Assembly (NCBI RefSeq): GCF_026339875.1
Contig: NZ_JAPEPZ010000001.1
Span: forward strand, 868,001-932,000
Length of the DNA: 64,000 bases
Direction: 5' to 3'
From: Streptomyces sp. NBC_01571
GTDB lineage: Bacteria; Actinomycetota; Actinomycetes; Streptomycetales; Streptomycetaceae
Numbering within the stretch: the first letter of the stretch is position 1; each line of letters opens with the position of its first letter. The translations under genes and the position numbers were made by a program. Below the pieces are notes generated by a model. The model was not told where the DNA came from. It saw nothing but the letters and a program-made list of their open reading frames with translations, and did not search any database. Positions 35,419-44,213 of the stretch are shown one piece after another.

Positions 35419-35905
35419 CCCGGGGCCCGGGATCAGGCCGGTGCACCGGGCCTGGTGCGAGGGGTCCGGTCAGCTCTACGAGTGCGCCGGGTCCGACCGG
35501 TGCCGCCGGCCCGCTCGGCGCGAGGGGGCCGGTCCGTGCGGGGACCGTCCGTGCGGGGACCGTCCGTGCGGGGGCCCGTCCGTGCGAGGGGGCCGGTCCG
35601 TGCGGGGCCGGTCCGTGCGGGGACCGTCCGTGCGGGGACCGTCCGTGCGGGGACCGTCCGTGCGGAGACCGTCCGTGCGCGGGGGCCGGTCGGCGCGAGG
35701 GGGCCGGTCGGCGCGAGGGGGCCGGTCGGGCGCTGCGGGTGCGCCGGGTCCGGCCGGAGCGTCCGGCGCGACGGGTGCCCAGGGCAACACCCGTCCGCCC
35801 GGCACGACCGATGCCCAGGGCGAGGCCGGAGCGCCCCGCGGCGTCCGCTTCGTCGCGGCGACGGGCACGTCAGGTCCACCAGGTCCGTCCGACCTGTCAC
35901 GCGCC
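35379..35905 (+). pseudogene. Frameshifted collagen-like (Gly-X-Y) sequence after the ACAD gene
   Basis: Collagen-like triplets continue past the ACAD stop but change frame: GPTGAAGPLGARGPV at 35490-35534, then GPVGARGPVGARGPVG at 35683-35730, then GAAGAPGPAGASGATGAQG from 35729. A single extra G near 35727-35730 is enough to separate the last two runs, which would otherwise be one Gly-X-Y series. No start or ribosome site marks a separate gene. It looks like a decayed or mis-assembled collagen-like tail. The rest of 35419-35989 has no other gene. Confidence 0.5.
35531..35735. repeat. Tandem 15- and 18-bp GC-rich repeats
   Basis: Units of the form GGGACCGTCCGTGCG (15 bp, at least six exact or near copies between 35541 and 35677) are followed by 18-bp units GGGGGCCGGTCGGCGCGA (three copies to about 35735). 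The 18-bp unit encodes Gly-Pro-Val-Gly-Ala-Arg in one frame. It is a minisatellite inside the collagen-like segment, prone to slippage. Confidence 0.85.
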
Positions 35906-35989
35906 AGATGCCGGGCCCACCGGGGGTCCGGCGCACCAGAACCGCGATGCCCTCCCGGCGGTCCCGGCCGTCCCGGCCGTCCCGTCCGC

Positions 35990-37132
35990 TCAGCTCGTGA
36001 AGGGCACCTGTGCCGCGGGCACGGGTGCCGTCGCGAACGGGTGCTGCCACAGGCCCCGCGCGGCGAGGCGGGGCAGGACGCCTTCGCCGAACCAGTAGGC
36101 CTCCTCCAGGTGCGGGTAGCCGGAGAGGACGAACTCGTCGATGCCGAGGGCGTGGTACTCGGCGACGCGCTCGGCGACCTCGTCGTGGCTGCCGACCAGG
36201 GCGGTGCCCGCACCGCCGCGGACCAGGCCGATCCCGGCCCACAGGTTGGGGTGGATCTCCAGACTCTCGCGGCTGCCGCCGTGGAGTGCGCGCATGCGCC
36301 GCTGCCCCTCCGACTCGCTGCGGGCGAGGCCGGCCTGCACGGACTTCACGGTCTCCGGGTCGAAGCCGTCGAGGAGCCGGTGGGCCTCGGCCCAGGCCTG
36401 TTCGGAGGTGTCGCGGGTGATGACGTGCAGGCGGATGCCGAACCGGAGAGTGCGTCCTTCGCGCTCCGCGAGCCGCCGTGCCCACGCGATCTTCTCGGCG
36501 ACCTGGGCCGGCGGTTCCCCCCAGGTCAGATACACGTCCGCATGCCGGGCGGCGACCTCGCCCGCGATCGGCGAGGACCCGCCGAAGTAGATCTCGGGCA
36601 CCGGGTCGGGGAGATGGGCCAGCCTGGCCTCCTCGACCCGCAGGTGCTCGCCCGACAGGTCGACGGTCTTGCCGTCCCACAAGTCCCGGACGATCTGGAG
36701 GAATTCGCCGGTACGGCGGTAGCGGGCGTCCTTGTCGAGGAAGTCGCCGTAGGCGCGCTGTTCGTGGCTCTCGCCACCGGTGACCACGTTGAGCAGGAGC
36801 CGGCCGCCGGTCTGCCGCTGGTAGGTGGACGCCATCTGCGCGGCGAGCGTCGGCGAGACGAAGCCGGGCCGGAAGGCGACGAGGAACTTCAGGCGCTCCG
36901 TGTTCTGGCTGACCATCGCGGTGGTCAGCCAGGCGTCCTCGCACCAGGCGCCCGTCGGGGTGAGCGCGCCGACGAAGCCCAGGTCCTCGGCAGCGCGGGC
37001 GATCTGGCTCAGATACCCGACCGTCGGCGGCCGGTCGCGGCCTGAGCTGGTGGCCGGGGTGCCGTGGCCGCCGCCGACGACATGCCGGCTGTCTCCGTTG
37101 GTGGGCAGGAACCAGTGGAAGGTGAGGGACAC
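35990..37132 (-). CDS. ssuD: FMNH2-dependent alkanesulfonate monooxygenase-type (LLM) protein
   Basis: This 380-residue luciferase-like TIM barrel closely resembles SsuD: FHWFLPTNGDSRHVVGGGHG, LTPTGAWCEDAWLTTA, FRPGFVSPTLAAQMASTYQRQTGGRLLLNVVTGG and YFGGSSPIAGEVAA. SsuD cleaves alkanesulfonates to aldehyde and sulfite using FMNH2 from SsuE. GTG 37132 starts MSLTFHWF. It is the last gene of the four-gene sulfur operon, 13 bp after sfnB. No sulfonate ABC transporter is in the window. Confidence 0.87.
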   Translation of the reverse strand: MSLTFHWFLPTNGDSRHVVGGGHGTPATSSGRDRPPTVGYLSQIARAAEDLGFVGALTPTGAWCEDAWLTTAMVSQNTERLKFLVAFRPGFVSPTLAAQMASTYQRQTGGRLLLNVVTGGESHEQRAYGDFLDKDARYRRTGEFLQIVRDLWDGKTVDLSGEHLRVEEARLAHLPDPVPEIYFGGSSPIAGEVAARHADVYLTWGEPPAQVAEKIAWARRLAEREGRTLRFGIRLHVITRDTSEQAWAEAHRLLDGFDPETVKSVQAGLARSESEGQRRMRALHGGSRESLEIHPNLWAGIGLVRGGAGTALVGSHDEVAERVAEYHALGIDEFVLSGYPHLEEAYWFGEGVLPRLAARGLWQHPFATAPVPAAQVPFTS

Positions 37133-37145
37133 GTGGGGTCTCCGT

Positions 37146-38456
37146 TCAGAGCAGGCCGTGGCGGGGAGGGTTGGTGCCGTTGAGCGCGTGGCGGCCGATG
37201 TGCTGGATCTTCCAGCGGGCCGGGTCGTGCAGGGTGTGGGTACGGGCGTCCCTCCAGTGGCGGTGCAGATTCAGGGAGTCGAGTGCCGAGCGGGTTCCGG
37301 CCAGTTCGAAGAGGGCGCCCGCCACCTCCACGGCGGTGGCGGAGGTGTGCACCTTCGCGGCGGCCACGGCGATGGACGCCTCGGCAGCCGAGTCCTCGGT
37401 GAGGTCGTCGCGGGCCGCGTCGACGGCGCGGGCCGCGGCGCCGAGCAACGCCTCGGACGCCCGCACCTGGACGGCGAGTTCACCGAAGCGCTGGATGAGG
37501 AGCGGATCCTCGGCCGCGCTGTCCACACCGCTCTCGAACCACGGCCGGCTCTTGGTACGGACGAACTCGGCGGCCTCGGCGAACGCGCCGGCCGCGATCC
37601 CCGCGTCGATGGCGGCGTGCAGCAACTGGGCCACCGCACCGTGGAGCTGGGGTTCGCGGAAGGTGAGGTGGTGCGGGACGACGCGGTCGGCGGGGACGGG
37701 GACGGCGTCCAGGCGTACGGTGCCGCTCGCCGTCGTACGCTGCCCCATGCCGTCCCAGTCGTCGACGACCGTGACCCCCTCCGCGTCCCGGGGGACGTAG
37801 GCGACGTGCAGGTTGTCGTCCTCGGCCCGGGCCAGGACGGGGATCCAGTCGGCGAAGAGCGCGCCCGTGGAGTAGTGCTTGACTCCGGTGAGGAGGTACG
37901 AGCCGTCGGGCCTCGGATCCAGACGGGTGCGGATGTCCTGGACGTGCCGGGTGCCCGCCTCCGACTGGGCGTTGCCGAAACGCCGTCCCGCCAGGACCTC
38001 GCCGAAGAAGAACGCCCGCTGCTCCGCAGTGCCCTGACGGCGGATCACGTTGACGTACACGAAGTGGTTCTGCGGGATCTGGGCGAGGCTGGCGTCGGCG
38101 GATGCCAGCAGCCGGAAGATCTCGGCGAGGGTCTCCTGCCGGACATCCGCCCCGCCGTACTCCGCGGGCACGGTGACGGCGAGCAGCCCGGAGGCCGAGA
38201 GACGCTCCAACTCGGCGCGTGGCAAACGTCGTTCGGAGTCCCGCTTGGAGGCTCCGGCGCGGAACTCCGTGGCGAGCGCGGCGGCGACGGCCAGGGCCTC
38301 GTCGTCGCCGGCGATCACTTCGGCGGTCGTGCGGCCCGGCGTCCTGTCCTCCTGCCCGTCGAGATCACCCTGCCCATCGCGGGGTGCCGCCCCGCCGGGC
38401 ACGTCGCCGGGCGTCGTCCGGGCGGACACGTTTTCGGGCGTCGTCTGCGCGGTCAC
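37146..38456 (-). CDS. sfnB: SfnB-family sulfur-acquisition flavin oxidoreductase
   Basis: The protein has 436 residues with an acyl-CoA dehydrogenase/DszC fold: LERLSASGLLAVTVPAEYGGADV, LAQIPQNHFVYVNVIRRQGT, FGNAQSEAGTR and HPARWKIQHIGRH-like C-terminus (LHDPARWKIQHIG). The first 45 residues are low-complexity. SfnB works with FMNH2-dependent monooxygenases in dimethyl-sulfone/sulfide use; its exact reaction is unsettled. GTG 38456 lies 3 bp after the reductase stop, so the genes are cotranscribed. Confidence 0.85.
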   Translation of the reverse strand: MTAQTTPENVSARTTPGDVPGGAAPRDGQGDLDGQEDRTPGRTTAEVIAGDDEALAVAAALATEFRAGASKRDSERRLPRAELERLSASGLLAVTVPAEYGGADVRQETLAEIFRLLASADASLAQIPQNHFVYVNVIRRQGTAEQRAFFFGEVLAGRRFGNAQSEAGTRHVQDIRTRLDPRPDGSYLLTGVKHYSTGALFADWIPVLARAEDDNLHVAYVPRDAEGVTVVDDWDGMGQRTTASGTVRLDAVPVPADRVVPHHLTFREPQLHGAVAQLLHAAIDAGIAAGAFAEAAEFVRTKSRPWFESGVDSAAEDPLLIQRFGELAVQVRASEALLGAAARAVDAARDDLTEDSAAEASIAVAAAKVHTSATAVEVAGALFELAGTRSALDSLNLHRHWRDARTHTLHDPARWKIQHIGRHALNGTNPPRHGLL

Positions 38457-38459
38457 GGG

Positions 38460-39014
38460 TCAGCCCGCCGCGGCCAGCAGCGGGGTGCGGCCCAGGGCCG
38501 CCGAGAACTGGTCGACCACCTGGGCCAGGGCCTCGGCCGTGCCCGGTGCCAGGATGACGCCGCCGTCCTCCCCGGTGGTGATGTCCTTGTCCAGGGTGAA
38601 CCAGCCCTGGACGATGTGCGCGGCGCCCATGGAGTTGAGCACCGGCCGCAGGGCGTAGTCGAGGGCGAGGACATGCGCGGTGCTGCCCCCGGTGACGAGC
38701 GGCAGCACGGTCTTGCCGGTGAGCGCGTACTGCGGGAGCAGGTCGAGGAGCGCCTTGAGGACGCCGGAGTAGGCGGCCTTGTAGACGGGGGTGCCGATGA
38801 CCACACCGTCGGCGCGGGCGAAGAGTTCGGTCGCCTCGACGATGGCGGGATGCTTGAAGTCCGCGCCGAGCAGCGCCTCGGCGGGGATCGTACGGACGTC
38901 GAGCGGGATCACCCGGTGCCCCTGCGCGACCAGGCGGCCGTCCAGGTGGCGCAGGAGTTTCGCGGTACGGGACGAGACGGAGGGACTGCCGGAGACGGAC
39001 AGGACGGTGGCCAT
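38460..39014 (-). CDS. NAD(P)H-dependent FMN reductase (SsuE/MsuE type)
   Basis: This 184-residue flavodoxin-fold reductase has the phosphate loop SGSPSVSSRTAKLL (about 8-21) and GTPVYKAAYSGVLKALLDLLP, the SsuE/MsuE signature. It supplies reduced FMN to the LLM monooxygenases encoded on either side. ATG 39014 begins MATVLSVSGSPS. It lies between sfnG and sfnB in one operon. Confidence 0.9.
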   Translation of the reverse strand: MATVLSVSGSPSVSSRTAKLLRHLDGRLVAQGHRVIPLDVRTIPAEALLGADFKHPAIVEATELFARADGVVIGTPVYKAAYSGVLKALLDLLPQYALTGKTVLPLVTGGSTAHVLALDYALRPVLNSMGAAHIVQGWFTLDKDITTGEDGGVILAPGTAEALAQVVDQFSAALGRTPLLAAAG

Positions 39015-39049
39015 GGGCCCTCTTTCGTGAGCGGCGTACGGGATGGGTG

Positions 39050-40175
39050 TCAGGCGTGCGCGGGGACGGACTCGGGCTCGGTGTCCGGCAGCCCTGCCTC
39101 CAACTCGCGTACGAGGGGCAGCACGCGGTGGCCGAAGTACTCGACCTCCTCGTGGTAGTGCAGGAAGCCGAGCAGGAGGAGGTCGACACCGAGGCGCTTG
39201 TAGGCGACGATCCGCTCGGCGATCTGCTCCGGGGTGCCGATCAGCCCCGTACGGAAGCCGTCGTTGTACTGGATCAGGTCCTCGAAACGGGAGTCCTGCC
39301 ACATGCCCTTGCCGTCGGCACTGGACTGTCCGGCCTGCTTCACCGCGGCACCGAAGCCCTCGACGGCCTCGGTGTCGGCCCGCGCGACGATCTCGCGCAG
39401 GGTGTCGCGGGCCTCGGCCTCGGTGTCCCGGGCGATCAGGAATCCGTTGAGGCCGAACCGGGGTGGCCTGCGGCCGGCCTGTTCCGCCGACGCCCGTACG
39501 TCCGCGATCTGTTCGACGACCCCGTCGAAGTCCTTGCCGTTGGAGAAGTACCAGTCGGAGACCCGGCCCGCCATGGCGCGGGCGGCGGTTGAGTTGCCGC
39601 CCTGGAAGATCTCCGGGTGCGGACGCTCGGGAGTGTTGAGGGGCTTGGGCTTCAGCGTGAAGTCACGCAACCGGTAGAAGTCACCGGCGAGTTCGGTGTG
39701 GTCCTCGGTCCAGATCTGGCGCAGGGCGCGGATGAACTCCTCCGAGCGGCGGTAGCGCTCGTCGTGCTCCAGCCATGGTTCACCGAGCGCGGTGAACTCC
39801 CCCTTGAACCAGCCGCTGACCACGTTGACGGCGAAGCGGCCGTTCGACAGGTGGTCGGCGGTGGCGCCGAGTTTGGCCAGGACACCCGGGTGCCACAGGC
39901 CCGGATGGACGGCGGCTATGACCTTGAGCCGCTGGGTGGCCAGCAGCAGGGCGAGGCTGAAGCTGGTCGACTCGTGCTGGAACTCGGCGCCGTAACTGGC
40001 CATGTAGCGGACCTGGCTGAGCGCGTAGTCGAAGCCGTTGTTCTCGGCGAGGACGGCCAGTTCGCGGTTGTAGTCGTAGCCCCAGTCGGTGCGCTGCTCG
40101 ATCGTGCTGGTGACCAGGCCGCCGCTGACGTTGGGGACCCAGTAGGCGAAGCGGACGGGTTCGGTTGCGGACACG
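39050..40175 (-). CDS. sfnG: Dimethyl-sulfone monooxygenase-type LLM protein
   Basis: This 374-residue luciferase-like monooxygenase has FAYWVPNVSGGLVTSTIEQRTDWGYDYN, AAVHPGLWHPGVLAK, VNVVSGWFKGEF, EIFQGGNSTAARAMA and WYFSNG, all features of SfnG. SfnG converts dimethyl sulfone to methanesulfinate with FMNH2, feeding the downstream sulfonate enzymes. GTG 40175 was chosen (MSATEPVRFAYW); the longer reading to 40255 has no support. It is the first structural gene of the operon and follows a Cys-codon leader peptide by 175 bp. Confidence 0.87.
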
Positions 40176-40350
40176 GAGGACTCCCGGTGTGCGGAGAGAG
40201 GGCATGACGAATGGAGGCCCGGCGTGTCACGGGGACCGCGGGCGGACAACGGCATGCGGCAGGGAGCGGAGAAGGCGGCGGAGTGCCCCGCGGGGAGAGT
40301 TCACCTGCGGGCGGGCGGCCTGTGCGAAGGGGACCCTACCGTCGGGATCG

Positions 40351-40434
40351 TCAGGCTTCGCGACAACAGAAGGCGCTGGAGACACGCGCGAGGTCGACGT
40401 GGCGTCGTCGCGTGAGGTCCGGCTGCTTCTTCAT
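40351..40434 (-). CDS. 27-residue Cys-codon leader peptide of the sulfur operon
   Basis: ATG 40434 to TGA 40351 encodes 27 residues: a basic start (MKKQPDLTRRRHVDL), then ARVSSAFCC and REA. RRRHVDLxRVSSAxCC is the recurrent actinobacterial leader-peptide pattern found upstream of sulfur genes. The two adjacent Cys codons (TGT TGT, complement of 40363-40368) would stall ribosomes when cysteine is scarce, the basis of cysteine-responsive attenuation described in mycobacteria. It is on the same strand as sfnG and 175 bp before it. Confidence 0.82.
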   Translation of the reverse strand: MKKQPDLTRRRHVDLARVSSAFCCREA

Positions 40435-40571
40435 GTGGCCGATCGTGGCAGCCGCCGGTCCGGACCGTCAAGGAACGGCGGGCCGGTCTCGCATCCCGGA
40501 CCGGCGAATTTCACGAAGGCGTGACAGGGCATCCCTTGAACCGCCCGCGGCGGCGGCTGCATTCTGCTGGG

Positions 40572-41498
40572 ATGCGCACGGAGCAGCTGGAATACATCGC
40601 GGCGGTCACCCGGCTCGGTTCGTTGCGCCGGGCCGCCGAGGAACTCCACCTCTCGCAGCCCGCGCTGAGCGAGACGGTACGGAATCTTGAGCGGGAACTC
40701 GGTGTCGACCTGCTGGAGCGCAAGCGGTCCGGCGCCCGGATGAGCGCCGAGGGGCGCGAACTGCTGCCGCACATCATCAACGTGCTCGACGCGGTCGACC
40801 GGCTGCGCGGCGCGGCGGGCGAGCAGCACCGCATCAGCAGAATGGTCCGGGTCGGCACCGTGAACGCGGCGACGGTGCCGCTGCTCATCCCGGTCGTCCG
40901 GGGGTTTCGCGCGACGCACCCGCAGACACAGGTCGAAGTGGTCGGCGCCCAGCAGTCGGACATCCACCGGGGCCTCTCGGAGGGTGGTTTCGACCTGGGG
41001 CTGGTGAACCACCTGGACGGCGACGACATGCCCGCCGACTTCGAGACCACCGAACTGCTGCGCGGACGGCCGGTGGTGTGCGTACGCCCGGACAGTCCGC
41101 TGGCCGCGTCGACCGCCGTGTCGCCGGCCGACCTCCTCGACGGGGGCGAGCCCCTGATCGCGATGCGCTCCGGCTATGTCATGCATCGCTACCTGCACCG
41201 GTTCCTGGAGGGCCGGGGGCCGTCCCCGTCGTACTCGACCGACGGCGCCGAGATGGGAAAGCTCATGGTCGCCGAGGGCCTGGGCGCCACCGTGCTGCCC
41301 GACTTCAGTGTCATCGGCGATCCCCTGGAGCGGTGCGGCGCCCTCACGTACCGGCCGCTCACCGACGGCACGACACGGGTCCTGCTGATGCTCCGGCGCC
41401 GCAGGACGGACTCCGTCCCACGCGCCGCGGGCGACCTGCACGACGCGTTCGTGCGCAGGTCCGCGGAGCTCGGCGGCGGTGCGGCACCACCGGACTGA
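40572..41498 (+). CDS. LysR-family regulator divergent from the sulfur operon
   Basis: Of 308 residues, 1-60 form the winged helix (MRTEQLEYIAAVTRLGSLRRAAEELHLSQPALSETVRNLERELGVDLL), followed by an effector domain (MVRVGTVNAATVPLLIPVVRGFRATHP). ATG 40572 was chosen; ATG 40521 lacks a site. It is divergent from the leader/sfnG operon with 137 bp between, so it is the likely activator or repressor, comparable in position to CysB/Cbl/SsuR regulators. The ligand is unknown. Confidence 0.86.
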   Translation: MRTEQLEYIAAVTRLGSLRRAAEELHLSQPALSETVRNLERELGVDLLERKRSGARMSAEGRELLPHIINVLDAVDRLRGAAGEQHRISRMVRVGTVNAATVPLLIPVVRGFRATHPQTQVEVVGAQQSDIHRGLSEGGFDLGLVNHLDGDDMPADFETTELLRGRPVVCVRPDSPLAASTAVSPADLLDGGEPLIAMRSGYVMHRYLHRFLEGRGPSPSYSTDGAEMGKLMVAEGLGATVLPDFSVIGDPLERCGALTYRPLTDGTTRVLLMLRRRRTDSVPRAAGDLHDAFVRRSAELGGGAAPPD

Positions 41499-41650
41499 GC
41501 CGACCGCTCCCGCCCGGGACGGCCCAGGAGCGGGGAGCGCCCGGGAGCCCCAGGGAGCGCTCGGGGCGCAGTGCTGTGACCATCCGACGAGTCCCTCGTT
41601 TGACGGATCGGCGTGACAGGACGCCGGCTCCTTCGGAAGGCATTCGTTCC

Positions 41651-43633
41651 ATGCCCCTCCCTCCGTTCGCCCGTAGCGTCCGCCACGGCAGGACCGGACT
41701 CGACCGGGCCGAGGCAGCCCTGGTCGAGGAGTACAGCGACCTGGTGCGGCTGGCGTATCTGACGCTGCCGTCGTCGCTGAGCAGGCACCGTCGCATTCTC
41801 GTGGCGCACTCCCTGGTGCAGCGGTCGCTGCCGGGCACCCGGAGCGGACGGCCGGGCCCCCTGGTGCCGGCCCCGCGGGGGACGGCGCGGCGGCCCGTCG
41901 CGGAGAAGGACCGCCTGCGCGGTCAGGTCGTGCGCTCCGCCCTGGCGCACGGCCGGTCACCGCGCGGCTGGCCCCGCGGGCTGCCGCCGCCCCGTACGGT
42001 CCTGCCCACGCTGCCCGTCGTCTGGGGACTGCGGCTCTTCCCGCGCGCGGGCGGGGCCGAGGAGATCGCCCTGAGCCAGGCCCTGGCGGGTACGACGTCC
42101 GCGGGGCGCGCGGCGTTCGTGCTGCGCCGGGCGGACGGGCTCGCCGACCCGGCGGTCGAGGCGTTGCTGCGCGCGGCGGGCGTCCCCGATCCCGAGGGCG
42201 CCCTGCGGTCGGCGAACCGTCTCGACGAATCGGCGGGCGCGGCGGCGCGGACCCTGCTCACGTCGAGGGAGTTCGACGCCTGCTCGGTGCGGACCCGGCC
42301 CACCGATCTGCTGCGCCGCAGACGCCGTGTGCGGTTCCTGTGGGCCGCGCTGACCGCCGCCGCGATCACCGGGTTGATGCTCTCGGTCGCCCGCCAGGAG
42401 GCCGCGCCGCCCCGGCCGGCCACCGGCTCCCGTACCGGCGTGGGACTTCCCGGACCCGAGGACCTGGTACGCACCGCCGGGGACGTCTGGGCCGACACCT
42501 CCCGGGTCGACCTCACCGCGTGGCCCGCGCGGGGCGCCCGCGCGAACGACCGGGCGCTGCTGGCCAGGGCGCTGTCCACGTGGAGCCGGCCCGCACCCGC
42601 GCTGCGGGTCACCACGACGCCGGGCACCCCGACGGACCCTCCGCCGCGCTCGCCCCAGCTGCTCTACGCCGGGAACGTCGACGGCGACGCCGTGGTGCTC
42701 CTGTACGACGGCCGGCGGGTGGTGCGCTACAGCGAGCCGCTCGGTGCACCCGGGCGCGGTGCTCTCGCCCTGGCGCGGGCCGACGACGCGGATGTGACGA
42801 CCGCCGCCGCCCTGGTCGTCCACCGCGGCGCCCGAGGCGCGCGGTATCTCCTCGCTCCCTGGATCGCGGAGGCGCGCAGCCGCGACCTGTTGCGCCCCGA
42901 TTCCCCCGCGCGGCCGGTCGGCGTCGCCCGGGACGGCGTCACCGTGCCCGTCCCCGCTCCCACCAGGAGAGCGGCATGCGACACCCGGCCCGTGCTGCAA
43001 CTGCGTTCCTCCGCCCGCGTCGTGGAGAAGCACACGTTCCTGCTGACCGACCTCGGCGAACTGTCGCCGGTGCACCTCACGTACACCCCGCTGCCGGGAC
43101 ACGGGAGCCCTCCGGCACGCCTGCCTCGCGAGGCGACCGGCGGTCCGGCCCTGCTCGCCTGGGCCCACCTGGCGTGCGGACTCGAGGAGTTGCGGGGCAC
43201 GGGCGTCCGGGCGGTCAACGTCTGGGACTTCGCCGAGCAGGAACTGCCCGAGCGGGGCGGACACGCGGTGTGGGCCTGCACGCGGGCCTCGACCTGGCGC
43301 GGGCCCGGTGACGTGGAGCTGGTGCTGCGTGCCCCGGCCTCCTCACCGTCCGCTCCCGCCGAGGTGGTCGGCCGGGCCCGGTCCACCGCGGCCTGCGGCA
43401 GATTCGGCCGGCACGTGGTGGCCGACGTCCACTGGCGTGCGCGCTCCGGTCACTGGTATCTGCTGGCGGCCGGCAGCCGGGCGGTCACCCGTATCGACGT
43501 GACCGGCGAGGTGACGGCCCGGCAGCAAGGCCGGACGCTCGCCGTCCGCGCGCCGAGGGACTCCCGTGTCCGGGTGTCGGCCCGTCTGCGCGACGGCACC
43601 TCACTGGAACCGGTCGGTGGCCCAGGCCGGTGA
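41651..43633 (+). CDS. Large single-pass membrane protein, sigma-factor-like N-terminus
   Basis: This protein has 660 residues. The first 200 recall a degenerate ECF sigma factor or its relatives (EEYSDLVRLAYLTLPSSLSRHRRILVAHSLVQ, then IALSQALAGTTSAGRAAFVLRRADGLADPAVEALL). One hydrophobic helix follows an RRRRRVR stretch (FLWAALTAAAITGLMLSVA, about 223-241), so the N-terminus is inside. The remaining 420 residues are extracytoplasmic, with four or five Cys and beta-rich segments. I do not recognise the family. A membrane-bound regulator with an outer sensor domain is a guess from this layout. ATG 41651 has GGAAGG 11 bases upstream. Confidence 0.6.
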   Translation: MPLPPFARSVRHGRTGLDRAEAALVEEYSDLVRLAYLTLPSSLSRHRRILVAHSLVQRSLPGTRSGRPGPLVPAPRGTARRPVAEKDRLRGQVVRSALAHGRSPRGWPRGLPPPRTVLPTLPVVWGLRLFPRAGGAEEIALSQALAGTTSAGRAAFVLRRADGLADPAVEALLRAAGVPDPEGALRSANRLDESAGAAARTLLTSREFDACSVRTRPTDLLRRRRRVRFLWAALTAAAITGLMLSVARQEAAPPRPATGSRTGVGLPGPEDLVRTAGDVWADTSRVDLTAWPARGARANDRALLARALSTWSRPAPALRVTTTPGTPTDPPPRSPQLLYAGNVDGDAVVLLYDGRRVVRYSEPLGAPGRGALALARADDADVTTAAALVVHRGARGARYLLAPWIAEARSRDLLRPDSPARPVGVARDGVTVPVPAPTRRAACDTRPVLQLRSSARVVEKHTFLLTDLGELSPVHLTYTPLPGHGSPPARLPREATGGPALLAWAHLACGLEELRGTGVRAVNVWDFAEQELPERGGHAVWACTRASTWRGPGDVELVLRAPASSPSAPAEVVGRARSTAACGRFGRHVVADVHWRARSGHWYLLAAGSRAVTRIDVTGEVTARQQGRTLAVRAPRDSRVRVSARLRDGTSLEPVGGPGR

Positions 43634-43685
43634 GGGGCGACATCGTGAACGCGACGCGGGCCGCCGACCGGGCGTGCCGGGTCGC

Positions 43686-43853
43686 TCAGTCCTCGTCCCC
43701 GGTCGGCACGACCACGAGGAACGCATCCGACTTCAGGTCCATCACCACGGTGGCCGGCTGACCCTCGGTACGGCGTCGGGCGGCGTATTCCTCCGCCGTC
43801 CAGGAGCCACGCGGGGACCCTGCGGGAAATCGTTCCAGCACCTTCGCGCCCAT
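43686..43853 (-). CDS. Small hypothetical protein
   Basis: This is a 55-residue protein, MGAKVLERFPAGSPRGSWTAEEYAARRRTEGQ followed by a hydrophobic strand (ATVVMDLKSDAFLVVVP). It is soluble and of unknown function. ATG 43853 has GGAGG eleven bases upstream. A longer reading from GTG 43913 is possible. It converges with the large membrane-protein gene. Confidence 0.55.
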   Translation of the reverse strand: MGAKVLERFPAGSPRGSWTAEEYAARRRTEGQPATVVMDLKSDAFLVVVPTGDED

Positions 43854-43958
43854 AACGGCGGACACCTCCAGCTCCGGCTTTCGACTCGGACCGCCGAGTC
43901 GCCTGGAATTCACTTGCCCGTGATTTCCGTGGACATGCCCAGGAGGCCCGGGGCGACT

Positions 43959-44162
43959 TCAGGGGTGCGGGCGGGCCGGTAGCAGGCGGCCCGCCTCGCG
44001 CGCTGACGCGCTCCTCGACCGGGGCAGCGGAGCGGGCCCGCGGCCGAGCCGTCCCGGCCACCGGGCGCGCCGCCCGATGTCGTGGAGGGGCGCGGGTACC
44101 AGCAGCGAGCGAACCACCAGCGTGTCGAGCAGGACGCCGAAGGCGATGGTGAAGGAGAACGG
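43959..44162 (-). pseudogene. C-terminal fragment of an MMPL-family transporter
   Basis: The minus-strand frame from 44162 to TGA 43959 reads FSFTIAFGVLLDTLVVRSLL, then VPAPLHDIGRRARWPGRLGR. This is the last transmembrane helix and the conserved end of MMPL/RND lipid exporters. There is no start codon, and the other 650 or so residues are missing. It lies directly downstream of a broken marR, the usual partner of such exporters. Confidence 0.75.
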
Positions 44163-44213
44163 GACTCGTCATCCGGCCGGACCGCTCGAACCCGGCGGCC
44201 GCCGGCCCGGTCT

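Noticed and set aside
35531..35735. Tandem repeats considered as a CRISPR array
   Set aside because: Units are 15 or 18 bp and directly adjacent, with no unique spacers and no cas genes.
36825..39158. 777-codon plus-strand open frame
   Set aside because: It is antisense to ssuD, sfnB and the FMN reductase, and its product has no recognisable motif.
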